A DNA stretch of 64,000 nucleotides from Methylomicrobium lacus_A (GTDB taxonomy: Bacteria; Pseudomonadota; Gammaproteobacteria; Methylococcales; Methylomonadaceae), in assembly GCF_041897535.1 (NCBI RefSeq), contig NZ_CP169217.1:2666001-2730000 (forward strand), written 5' to 3'. Of this stretch, positions 9,510-16,935 are shown one piece after another (positions within the stretch are counted from its first letter, which is position 1; every line of letters starts with the position of its first letter). The notes below the pieces were generated by a model. The model saw nothing but the letters and a program-made list of their open reading frames with translations, made no database searches and had not been told where the DNA came from. Both the position numbers and the translations under genes were made by a program.

Positions 9510-9697
9510 AATGCATCTCCCGCCTGCGCCGTAATGCATTTTCGTCCTTGAACCGATGGTTCAAGTGGAGGCTGGATCGGTAAATCAGGCTTCCCGAAAA
9601 GTACGGGCATGCTCACCATTGCCGGATGTTCGCCCCCGGGGTAAATATAGGTTCAGGAAACACCCAATGCATTTCGAACGCTGCAGGAGATACAGAA
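9510..9697 (-). ncRNA. ssrS: 6S RNA
   Basis: On the minus strand directly after zapA, a segment of about 188 bases aligns with E. coli 6S RNA (184 nt). Matching landmarks, in order: a closing stem formed by TGTATCTCC near the 5' end and GGAGATGCA near the 3' end; GCGTTCG after the 5' stem; CTATATTTACC in the central region; GGTGAGCATGCCCG and GGGAAGCCTGATTT (E. coli has GGTGAGCATGCTCGG and GAGAAGCCTTA); CACTTGAACCATCGGTTCAAGG (E. coli CACCTTGAACCAAGGGTTCAAGG split by one base); and GGCGCAGGCGGGAGATGC at the end. 6S RNA binds sigma-70 RNA polymerase and down-regulates transcription in stationary phase. The zapA-ssrS order is the classic gammaproteobacterial one, but the usual downstream fau (ygfA) gene is absent. 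The ends are estimated from the closing stem. Confidence 0.9.
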
Positions 9698-9701
9698 TTC
9701 T

Positions 9702-9728
9702 ATTGTAGCGCGTTTATCGATTTTCCAA
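9702..9728 (-). promoter_or_regulatory. Putative sigma-70 promoter of 6S RNA
   Basis: The hexamer TACAAT (9702-9707) sits about six bases before the estimated 5' end of 6S RNA. A TTGGAA element (9723-9728) lies 15 bases further upstream, a short spacer. It overlaps the last codons of zapA, so 6S RNA could also be processed from a zapA transcript. Confidence 0.5.
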
Positions 9729-10016
9729 AACGTTTTCTATTTTTTGGACCATGCCGGCCAGTGACTCGCCGAGGTCGGAAGGCAGGCTAACATTCTGATT
9801 TTTCAGCGAAGACAGCTCGTGCACCAGGTTCAACGCGGCCATCACCGCGATCCGGTCCGGGCCGTTGACCTTTCCCGAGTCGCGGATCAGCCGCATTTGT
9901 TTGTCCAAGAGCTGGGCCGAGTCGATCAGGTTCTGGCGCTCCTCCGGGTCACAGGCGATCTTATATTCCTTGCCCATGATGTTCAGAAGAACCGCTTCCT
10001 TCTTGACCATATTCAT
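9714..10016 (-). CDS. zapA: Cell division protein ZapA
   Basis: A 100-residue FtsZ-associated protein. ZapA binds FtsZ and bundles protofilaments at the division septum. The N-terminal globular part (VLLNIMGKEYKIACDPEE), the DRIAVMAALNLVHELSSL block and the C-terminal coiled coil are characteristic. Its start overlaps the stop of the upstream coiled-coil gene (ATGA, 10013-10016), and 6S RNA follows immediately. Confidence 0.93.
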   Translation of the reverse strand: MNMVKKEAVLLNIMGKEYKIACDPEERQNLIDSAQLLDKQMRLIRDSGKVNGPDRIAVMAALNLVHELSSLKNQNVSLPSDLGESLAGMVQKIENVLENR

Positions 10017-10237
10017 GAGCCGTGTTCCATGGCTTTCAGGCGGGAAATCATCGCTTCGACGCGGATTCTGGCCTGCGTGGTTTTTTCGATCAGTTTGGCT
10101 TTTTCTTTAACCAAGGCTTCCTGTTTGATCTTCAAGGAATGATTCTCGTTTTTGAGCGCATTGTATTGTTCGATCAGCAAGTCCAGCTTTTCTTCGAGCT
10201 CTTTCAATTCGAGTGGTTGATTGGTGTTTGTATTCAT
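10013..10237 (-). CDS. Small coiled-coil protein coupled to ZapA (TIGR02449-like)
   Basis: A 74-residue, strongly charged protein predicted to be nearly all coiled coil (LEEKLDLLIEQYNALKNEN with heptad leucines). It resembles the small TIGR02449-type proteins found immediately before zapA in many gammaproteobacteria, which are thought to be cell-division associated and ZapB-like in shape. The four-base overlap with zapA indicates translational coupling and supports a role at the septum. The function is inferred from context and not demonstrated. Confidence 0.78.
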   Translation of the reverse strand: MNTNTNQPLELKELEEKLDLLIEQYNALKNENHSLKIKQEALVKEKAKLIEKTTQARIRVEAMISRLKAMEHGS

Positions 10238-10522
10238 CGTCGTCTGAACTTGGCGTTATGATTGTAAAAAGATGTTTTACCTGCCATGCATCAACGCAAA
10301 ATGCTTTCTGCTAAAATGACGCACATCAAACATCAATCAGTTGCCGCGAGTGCCCTACATTATACACAGTTTGGCCTGGTATCGGTAACAGGTGCGCGCT
10401 TCGAAAACCGGGCATTTCCGGCAGATCCTGAAACTGGCAAAAAATGTTAGGGGCCGCGTATTTGTCGGCATCAGCGGCTTTTCGGTGGTAGCATAAAGGC
10501 ATTCAATGAGTTTAGACAAATC

Positions 10523-11047
10523 ATGAGCTATCAGCATATCGACAGTTTCTTCAGACACAACGACGGGGTCAACTCGGCCGCCGAGGCGCACGGTCTGGCG
10601 ACCGGCATGTTGTGCGTGAACGGCCAAACGCCAAGCAGCGCCTGGATCAAGCAATTGTCTGGCGAGGAGGCGCAGATCGGCGGCGACCAAGCGCGGCTGC
10701 TCGTCAGCTTGTTTGAGGAAACCCAGGCGTCGCTCGAAAGCGACGACTATGACTTCGAACCGTTCCTGCCCGACGAGGACGACGTGTCGCTCTCCGAGCA
10801 GATCATCGCCTTGAGCGAGTGGTGCCAGGGCTTCCTGTTCGGCTTCGGCGCCTTGTATCAGGCCGGCGAACAATCCGACCAGGCCAAGGAAATCCTCAGG
10901 GACATCGCCGAATTCACCAAGCTGGACCCGGACGCGGCGGGCGAGGAAGACGAAGTCGCGTTCATGGAAGTCAGCGAATATTTACGCACCGCGGTCTTAT
11001 TGTTGCGCGCCGAATTCGGCTCGAAAGGGCGCGCCAGGATTCATTAA
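10523..11047 (+). CDS. ygfB: UPF0149 (YecA/YgfB) family protein
   Basis: A 174-residue acidic protein of the YgfB/UPF0149 family. Family marks: the N-terminal AAEAHGLATGMLC segment (E. coli HGxLxG), LSEWCQGFLFGFG in the middle and EVSEYLRTAVLLLRAEF at the end. In several bacteria YgfB homologues modulate gene expression; the molecular role here is unknown. It is first in the conserved ygfB-pepP-ubiH-ubiI row, 15 bases before pepP, and divergent from zapA across 285 bases that should hold promoters for both directions. Confidence 0.88.
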   Translation: MSYQHIDSFFRHNDGVNSAAEAHGLATGMLCVNGQTPSSAWIKQLSGEEAQIGGDQARLLVSLFEETQASLESDDYDFEPFLPDEDDVSLSEQIIALSEWCQGFLFGFGALYQAGEQSDQAKEILRDIAEFTKLDPDAAGEEDEVAFMEVSEYLRTAVLLLRAEFGSKGRARIH

Positions 11048-11062
11048 ACGGCAAAATCAGGC

Positions 11063-12373
11063 ATGAAACAAAGCGAATTTAAAAAAAGGCGCAAGCAATT
11101 GATGCAGCGCGTCGGCAAGGGCAATATCGCGCTGATCGGCAGCGCGGCCGAACGCGTGCGCAACCGCGACGTGCATTACCCGTACCGGCAGGACAGCGAT
11201 TTTTATTATCTGACCGGCTTCAATGAGCCGGAGGCGCTGGCGGTGTTCATCCCCGGCCGCGAGCAGGGCGAATACATCCTGTTCTGCCGTGAATACGACG
11301 AAACCAAGGCGCTCTGGGAAGGCGCGCATGCGGGGCTCGAAGGCGCGGTCAAGCATTACGAGGCCGACGATTCGTTTCCGATCGACGATCTCGACGAGAT
11401 CCTGCCCGGCATGCTCGAAAACAAGGGCAAGGTGTTTTATCCGATGGGCCGCGATCCCGAGCTCGACCATAGCCTCCTGGAATGGATCAATCACCTGCGC
11501 GGCCAGTCCAGACGCGGCGTTTCGGCACCGGGCGAATTGGTCACGCTCGAACACATCCTGCACGAGATGCGTCTGTTCAAGAGCCCGGCCGAACTGAAAC
11601 TGATGCGGCGCGCGGCCGAGGTGTCCGCACAGGCGCATGCGCGGGCGATGCAGGTCTGCAAGCCGGGCCTGTACGAGTACCAGATCGAGGCCGAGTTGCT
11701 CTACCAGTTTTATCAGGGCGGTTTGCGCCACGTCGCCTATCCGAGCATCGTCGCCGGCGGCAAGAACGCCTGCGTGCTGCACTACACCGAAAACAAGGAT
11801 GCGCTGAAAAGCGGCGATTTGCTGCTGATCGACGCGGGCGCCGAATGCGATCATTACGCGGCCGACATCACCCGCACCTTTCCGGTATCGGGCCGTTTTT
11901 CGGAGCCGCAGAAACAGCTTTATCAACTGGTGCTCGATGCGCAGGCTTCCGCGCTCGAACAGATCAAGCCGGGCCTGCCCTGGAATGCGGCGCACGACGC
12001 GGCAGTCGAAACGATCACCCAGGGCCTGGTCGACCTCGGTATCCTGAAAGGCAAGATCAAAAAACTGATCAAGGACGAAAAGTACAAGCCTTTTTTCATG
12101 CACCGGATCGGTCACTGGCTCGGCATGGATGTGCACGATGTCGGCGACTACAAGGTCGATCAGGAATGGCGTTTGCTGGAGCCCGGCATGGTGCTGACCG
12201 TCGAACCGGGACTCTACATTCCCGCCGATTACGACAAGGTCGAGGAAAAATGGCGCGGCATCGGCATCCGTATCGAAGACGACATCCTGGTCACCGCCAA
12301 CGGTTACGAATGCCTGACCTCCGCGGTGCCGAAAGCGATCGCCGAGATCGAAGCGTTGATGCAGGCCGCCTGA
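11063..12373 (+). CDS. pepP: Xaa-Pro aminopeptidase P
   Basis: A cytosolic metallopeptidase of 436 residues that removes N-terminal residues preceding proline. The N-terminal domain (about 1-170) has the RNRDVHYPYRQDSDFYYLTG opening of PepP. The pita-bread catalytic domain carries the dimetal ligands Asp257 (LIDAG), Asp268 (ADIT), His351 (GHWLG), Glu in VEPGLYI and Glu in IRIEDD. Length and order match E. coli PepP (441). Its stop overlaps the next start by one base (TGATG), so ubiH is translationally coupled. Confidence 0.95.
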   Translation: MKQSEFKKRRKQLMQRVGKGNIALIGSAAERVRNRDVHYPYRQDSDFYYLTGFNEPEALAVFIPGREQGEYILFCREYDETKALWEGAHAGLEGAVKHYEADDSFPIDDLDEILPGMLENKGKVFYPMGRDPELDHSLLEWINHLRGQSRRGVSAPGELVTLEHILHEMRLFKSPAELKLMRRAAEVSAQAHARAMQVCKPGLYEYQIEAELLYQFYQGGLRHVAYPSIVAGGKNACVLHYTENKDALKSGDLLLIDAGAECDHYAADITRTFPVSGRFSEPQKQLYQLVLDAQASALEQIKPGLPWNAAHDAAVETITQGLVDLGILKGKIKKLIKDEKYKPFFMHRIGHWLGMDVHDVGDYKVDQEWRLLEPGMVLTVEPGLYIPADYDKVEEKWRGIGIRIEDDILVTANGYECLTSAVPKAIAEIEALMQAA

Positions 12374-13584
12374 TGCAGCAGGATTATGATTTGCTGATCG
12401 CCGGCGGCGGGCTGGCCGGTAATTGCCTGGCGCTGGCGTTGAAGGATGCGGGCCTCCGGCTTGCGATCATCGAGGCGAACACGCGCACGCAGCAACAGGC
12501 ATCCGCCGTCGGCGACCGCGCGTTGGCCTTGGCCGCCGGCACCGTCACGATGCTCGATGCCCTGGGCGCCTGGCAAGGCATCAAACAGGCCGCGACGCCG
12601 ATCAAGACGATCCATGTCTCCGATCGCGGCCATTTCGGCAAGACCCGGTTGTCGGCCGAACAGGAAAACGTCGAAGCCCTGGGCTATGTGATCACCGCGC
12701 GCGATCTCGAAGGCCATGTCGGTGATTGCGTCGAAGCGGCGAACATCGAGGTGCTTTGCCCGGCGCGGGTCGCGGGGCTCCATTCCGGCCGTAATGAAAT
12801 CGGCGTCAGCCTGAAACTCGGCGACGAACCCGAGACCGTATCCGCGGAGCTGTTGGTCGGCGCGGACGGCGGCCTGTCCTCGGTGCGCAAGCTCCTCGAC
12901 ATCGGCCAGCGGGTCAGCGATTACGGCCAGACCGCGCTGGTCACCACGGTCAAATCCTCCCTCCCCAATCATTTCACCGCCTACGAGCGTTTTACCGCTT
13001 CGGGTCCCCTGGCCCTGTTGCCGGTCGGCGAACGGCAGTCGGCGGTGATCTGGACGCGCAGCCAGGAAGAGGCCGAATCGCTGCTATCCGCGAACGAGGC
13101 CGACTTCATCGCCGAACTGCAAGCCTGCTTCGGTTACCGGCTCGGCGAGTTGACCCTGGCCGCTCCGCGGCGAGCGTTTCCGCTGACCTTGATCCGCGCC
13201 GAACGGATGGCCGAAGGGCGTGCGGTGATCATCGGCAATGCGGCGCATCAACTGCATCCGGTCGCGGGACAAGGGTTCAACCTCGGTCTTCGCGATGTGA
13301 CTGCCCTGGCCGAAACGCTGCTCGGGCAACACGCGCAAGGCGGCGACATCGGCGATCCTGTGCTATTGAAAGCCTATGCCGAGTCGCGGCGCCAGGATCA
13401 TGAACGCACGATCCGTTTTACCGATCAACTGATCCACATTTTTTCGAACGAGTGGCTGCCGTTGGCGGCGGCCCGGAATGCCGGCCTCTGCCTGCTCGAT
13501 CAGATTCCGGCCGCCAAATCATTACTGTCCCGGCATGCGATGGGGCTGTCCGGCCGGCTGCCGCGTCTCGGCGCCAGGAGGTAA
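12373..13584 (+). CDS. ubiH: 2-octaprenyl-6-methoxyphenol hydroxylase
   Basis: A 403-residue FAD monooxygenase of the UbiH/COQ6 family, which hydroxylates the ring in ubiquinone biosynthesis. The FAD dinucleotide-binding motif GGGLAGN is near residue 10, the second FAD motif GNAAHQLHPVAGQGFNLG lies near residues 285-305, and a GADGG segment lies between. UbiH and UbiI are paralogues; position after pepP and before the second hydroxylase, as in E. coli, gives the UbiH call. The start at 12373 is fixed by the overlap with pepP. Confidence 0.9.
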   Translation: MQQDYDLLIAGGGLAGNCLALALKDAGLRLAIIEANTRTQQQASAVGDRALALAAGTVTMLDALGAWQGIKQAATPIKTIHVSDRGHFGKTRLSAEQENVEALGYVITARDLEGHVGDCVEAANIEVLCPARVAGLHSGRNEIGVSLKLGDEPETVSAELLVGADGGLSSVRKLLDIGQRVSDYGQTALVTTVKSSLPNHFTAYERFTASGPLALLPVGERQSAVIWTRSQEEAESLLSANEADFIAELQACFGYRLGELTLAAPRRAFPLTLIRAERMAEGRAVIIGNAAHQLHPVAGQGFNLGLRDVTALAETLLGQHAQGGDIGDPVLLKAYAESRRQDHERTIRFTDQLIHIFSNEWLPLAAARNAGLCLLDQIPAAKSLLSRHAMGLSGRLPRLGARR

Positions 13585-13589
13585 AGCGC

Positions 13590-14810
13590 ATGCACGAACG
13601 TTACGAAGTGATCGTGGTGGGCGGCGGCATGGTCGGCGCGGCGGTGGCCTGCGCGCTGGGGCATGGCGGTGTGCGCGTGGCCCTGCTCGACAAGGCCGAG
13701 CCTCTGCGGCAGTGGCCAGAGGAGCCGCTCGACATCCGCGTCTCCGCCTTGACCCGCGCTTCCCGCCTGATGCTGGAACAACTCGGCGCCTGGCCCGGCA
13801 TGGCGCGGCGCGGCGTATCCGCTTACCGCGAAATGCGCGTCTTCGATGCGCGCGCGGGCGGCGAGCTGCATTTCGACTGCGCGGACACCGAATATAACGA
13901 ACTCGGCCATATCGTCGAAAACCGGGTCACGGTCGCCGCGTTGTGGGACGTGCTCGACACTCTCGACAGCGTCGATTGCATCACGCCGGCCCAGGTCGCC
14001 GGCATCGAGACGGACACTGAAGGCGCCCGCCTCCGCCTCGATGACGGCCGAGTTTTCGCGGCCGACCTGGTGATCGCGGCCGACGGCAACGATTCGGCAT
14101 TGCGCAAGCTGGCCGGCATCGGCGTGACCGGCTGGGACTACGGACAGCACGGACTGGTCGCGACGGTGAGCACCGAACTGAGCCACCGGGCCACGGCCTG
14201 GCAACGCTTTCTGGACGAAGGGCCGCTGGCCTTTCTGCCGCTCGCGAACGGCCAGTGTTCGATCGTCTGGACCTTGCGCTCGGAGACCGCGAAGGCGCAT
14301 CTGGCATTATCGGATGCCGATTTTCTGCAAGCGCTGGAAGAGGCATCCGCCGGCCTGCTCGGAAAAATGCTCGGGGTTGGCCCGCGCGCGGCGTTTCCGT
14401 TACGCTTCCAATACGCGAACAGCTATACCGGCGAGCACCTCGCGCTGGTCGGAGATGCGGCGCATGTGATGCATCCTCTGGCCGGACAGGGCGCGAACGC
14501 GGGCCTTCTGGACGCGGCCGCGATCGCCGAGATCGTTTTGGAAACCCGGCGCGAGCAACGGTCGCTGGCGGGGCGCGGCTTGCTCCGCCGTTACGAACGC
14601 TGGCGCAAGGGCGACAATCTGATCATGATGGGCAGCATGGATGTGCTGAACAAAGCCTTCGGCATCCAGAGCAGCGAAGTGGCCGGCCTGCGTTCGGCGG
14701 GCATGAGCTGGATCAACCGGACCGCCTTGTTGAAGAACATTTTCAACCGTTATGCGATGGGGCAGCGTGACGATTTGCCGACTCTCGCGCAGGGCAAGCC
14801 CTGCTGGTAG
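13590..14810 (+). CDS. ubiI: Ubiquinone biosynthesis FAD hydroxylase (UbiI/VisC-type)
   Basis: A 406-residue FAD monooxygenase paralogous to the gene before it. It has GGGMVGAAVACALGHGG at the N-terminus, an AADGNDSALR segment, and GDAAHVMHPLAGQGANAG for FAD ribityl binding. UbiI hydroxylates C5 of the ubiquinone precursor; the order ubiH-ubiI is that of E. coli ubiH-visC. The start is ATG 13590, six bases after the ubiH stop, with a strong AGGAGG site just upstream; a longer open frame inside ubiH is not used. Which ring position it acts on is inferred from context. Confidence 0.87.
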   Translation: MHERYEVIVVGGGMVGAAVACALGHGGVRVALLDKAEPLRQWPEEPLDIRVSALTRASRLMLEQLGAWPGMARRGVSAYREMRVFDARAGGELHFDCADTEYNELGHIVENRVTVAALWDVLDTLDSVDCITPAQVAGIETDTEGARLRLDDGRVFAADLVIAADGNDSALRKLAGIGVTGWDYGQHGLVATVSTELSHRATAWQRFLDEGPLAFLPLANGQCSIVWTLRSETAKAHLALSDADFLQALEEASAGLLGKMLGVGPRAAFPLRFQYANSYTGEHLALVGDAAHVMHPLAGQGANAGLLDAAAIAEIVLETRREQRSLAGRGLLRRYERWRKGDNLIMMGSMDVLNKAFGIQSSEVAGLRSAGMSWINRTALLKNIFNRYAMGQRDDLPTLAQGKPCW

Positions 14811-14957
14811 CGGATTATTTTGACTCTGGAGGTTTACCAGATTGGCCCGCTTCTGGTATATTCGGCAAATGGGAAAACGGCTTGCCGGAACACCGTAGGC
14901 TCTTAACGATAATAAAGATGACCGGCGTATCGATTCAATAATAGAGGGGGTTTCGTC

Positions 14958-15443
14958 ATGACTGAAGGCTTGTTTATTCTGACTGTTATTTTTGCGGCTT
15001 ATGTGGTTTATCAGGTAGTCAACGATAAAAAAGCCGGCGCAAACCCCTCTGGCGGCGAGGCGAGGCCGGCTGCCGATCCTGCGGTCTCGCCGCAGCCGCA
15101 AGCGGCGATCAAACAGGCCGCCGCGCCCGCAGCGAAACCGCAAGCTGCGGCTAAGTCCGCTGCAGCGCCGGCGCCGAAACCTGCGGCCAGACAGCAAGCG
15201 GCTGCTGCCGCCCCCAAGCCCGCCGAAGCGGCCGCGAAGTCCGGCCTGAAAAATCCGGAAACCGGCGAGGTGACCGCCGCATTCACCAACTACCGTTTCG
15301 CCAAGCGCTGGATTAAGGAAGCGCTGGTCGCCGAAGGCTTGCTGGATAAAGTCTACAAGAACAACGAACTGGATGCCGACACCGAAGCCAAGATCAAGGA
15401 TGCGGTCGCCAAACTCGAAGCCCTGCCCAAATACCGAGCCTGA
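14958..15443 (+). CDS. Membrane-anchored protein with Ala/Pro-rich linker, unknown function
   Basis: A 161-residue protein with a hydrophobic N-terminal segment (residues 1-21, GLFILTVIFAAYVVYQVV), then about 70 residues of low-complexity Ala/Pro/Lys/Gln (several AAxPKP-like units), then a compact C-terminal domain of about 60 residues (NYRFAKRWIKEALVAEGLL...). It reads as a tether that holds a small helical domain away from the inner membrane; the N-terminal segment has no cleavage site. GAGGGGG lies before the ATG. It lies alone between ubiI and convergent pilR. I recognise no family; it is not a TonB or SPOR protein. Confidence 0.72.
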   Translation: MTEGLFILTVIFAAYVVYQVVNDKKAGANPSGGEARPAADPAVSPQPQAAIKQAAAPAAKPQAAAKSAAAPAPKPAARQQAAAAAPKPAEAAAKSGLKNPETGEVTAAFTNYRFAKRWIKEALVAEGLLDKVYKNNELDADTEAKIKDAVAKLEALPKYRA

Positions 15444-15472
15444 TTTGATCGTCTTTTGCAAGCGGCAGTGAC

Positions 15473-15561
15473 GAATGGGCTGTTTAAAGCCCATTCCGAG
15501 AGGCCGCAGACCCAGCTTTCTAACACTCTCCCAAGCTTTATCCGGTCTTCGATAACCGGAT
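15473..15561. terminator. Two inverted repeats between convergent genes
   Basis: GAATGGGCT (15473-15481) pairs with AGCCCATTC (15488-15496) across a 6-base loop. A second hairpin pairs ATCCGGT (15540-15546) with ACCGGAT (15555-15561). They lie between the ends of two converging genes, where transcripts should stop. Neither has a clear T-run, so a classic intrinsic terminator is not shown; they could be Rho-linked 3' ends or bidirectional stops. Confidence 0.4.
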
Positions 15562-15585
15562 CGCTATCCTCGCCCCATCCGCGTC

Positions 15586-16932
15586 TCAATTATCCAAATC
15601 GAGCTTTTTCAGCCGATACCGGAACGAGCGGAACGACAATCCGAGCTGTTTGGCAGCCGCCGTCTTATTCCATTTGTTTTCTTTGAGCGCTTGCAGAATC
15701 GCCTTTCTTTCGATCGCTTCCAAATAATCCTCGAGCGAGCCCTGACACGGGTCGTAGCCGTGTTCCGGCGCAGGGTTCGGCACCGGAATGCCGACCGGCA
15801 GATTCAGGTCGTCCTCTTCGATGCACTTGCCGTCATACAATGCCAGCGCCCTTTCGAGGATGTTTTCAAGTTCGCGGATATTGCCCGGAAAGCGGTAGCG
15901 TTGCAGCGCGGCGATTGCCGCAGGCGAAATGGCCGGCTTGCTCTCCGGCTGCCCGCTCAGTTTACTCAGGATATGATCGACCAGTACGGGTATGTCGTCG
16001 ATGCGTTCGCGCAGTGGCGGCACATCGAGATCGATTACATTGATCCGGTAAAACAGGTCTTGCCGGAAACTGCCGTTCTGCACCATTTCGGCCAGATTCC
16101 GGTGCGTCGCGCTCAAGAGGCGCACGTCGACCGGGATTTCCTGCTGTTCCCCGACCGGACGGATCTTCTTCTCCTGAATCGCCCGGAGCAGTTTGACCTG
16201 CAAGGAGGCCGGCAGATCGGCGATTTCGTCGAGAAACAGCGTGCCGCCGTCCGCGGCCTGGAACAGCCCTTTTTTGTCGCCGATCGCGCCGGTAAAGCTG
16301 CCTTTCTTATGGCCGAAAAATTCGCTTTCCATCAGTTCGTGCGGAATCGCGCCGCAGTTGATCGCGACGAAGGGCTTGTCGCTGCGCGTGCTCTGCTGAT
16401 GTATCAAGCGCGCGACCAGTTCCTTGCCGGCGCCGGATTCGCCGTGAATATAGACCGGCGCCTGGCTACGCGCGAGCTTGGTGATTTTGGAGCGGATCCC
16501 GCGCATTGCCAACGAATCGCCGAGCAAGGTATGGCGCGTGCGCCTGTCTTTGCGCGGCGCTTGTTCGGCGAATTTGAGCGCGTTGCCGACCAGCTGCCTG
16601 AGCGTCAAGAGATCGACCGGCTTGGAGACGAAATCGAAAGCGCCTTTTTTCATCGCGGTGATCGCGGTATCCATGTTGCCGTGCGCGGTAATCACCGCAA
16701 TCGGAAACGGCGTCCTGGAGGTCTGTATCAGCTCGACCAGTTCGAGGCCGTCGCCGTCGGGCAATCTCAAATCGGTCAGACACAGGTCGAAGGTGCGCTC
16801 CTGCAATAATTTTTTGGCTTGACCGAGCGTCCCCGCGCTGCGGGTTTCGATACCCATCCGGGTGAGCGTGATTTCGAGTAATTCGATGATGTCGGGCTCG
16901 TCATCGACGATCAAGGCAAAGGGATTTTTCAT
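15586..16932 (-). CDS. pilR: Sigma-54-dependent response regulator PilR
   Basis: A 448-residue NtrC-family activator. Receiver domain 1-120 with the phosphoacceptor Asp54 (CLTDLRLPDG) and Lys104; AAA+ domain about 135-370 with Walker A GESGAGKE (164-171), the sigma-54 contact loop GSFTGA (211-216) and Walker B TLFLDEIADL; a Fis-type helix-turn-helix at about 418-445. PilR (445 residues in Pseudomonas) activates pilin transcription. It lies three bases after the kinase gene, so they form one operon. No pilin gene is in the window. Naming it PilR and not another NtrC-like regulator rests on the kinase architecture and the length. Confidence 0.85.
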   Translation of the reverse strand: MKNPFALIVDDEPDIIELLEITLTRMGIETRSAGTLGQAKKLLQERTFDLCLTDLRLPDGDGLELVELIQTSRTPFPIAVITAHGNMDTAITAMKKGAFDFVSKPVDLLTLRQLVGNALKFAEQAPRKDRRTRHTLLGDSLAMRGIRSKITKLARSQAPVYIHGESGAGKELVARLIHQQSTRSDKPFVAINCGAIPHELMESEFFGHKKGSFTGAIGDKKGLFQAADGGTLFLDEIADLPASLQVKLLRAIQEKKIRPVGEQQEIPVDVRLLSATHRNLAEMVQNGSFRQDLFYRINVIDLDVPPLRERIDDIPVLVDHILSKLSGQPESKPAISPAAIAALQRYRFPGNIRELENILERALALYDGKCIEEDDLNLPVGIPVPNPAPEHGYDPCQGSLEDYLEAIERKAILQALKENKWNKTAAAKQLGLSFRSFRYRLKKLDLDN

Positions 16933-16935
16933 GGA

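Noticed and set aside
9216..9539. Possible minus-strand gene of 107 codons between the GlcG-like gene and zapA
   Set aside because: It overlaps the 3' end of 6S RNA and the end of the GlcG-like gene and has no family resemblance.
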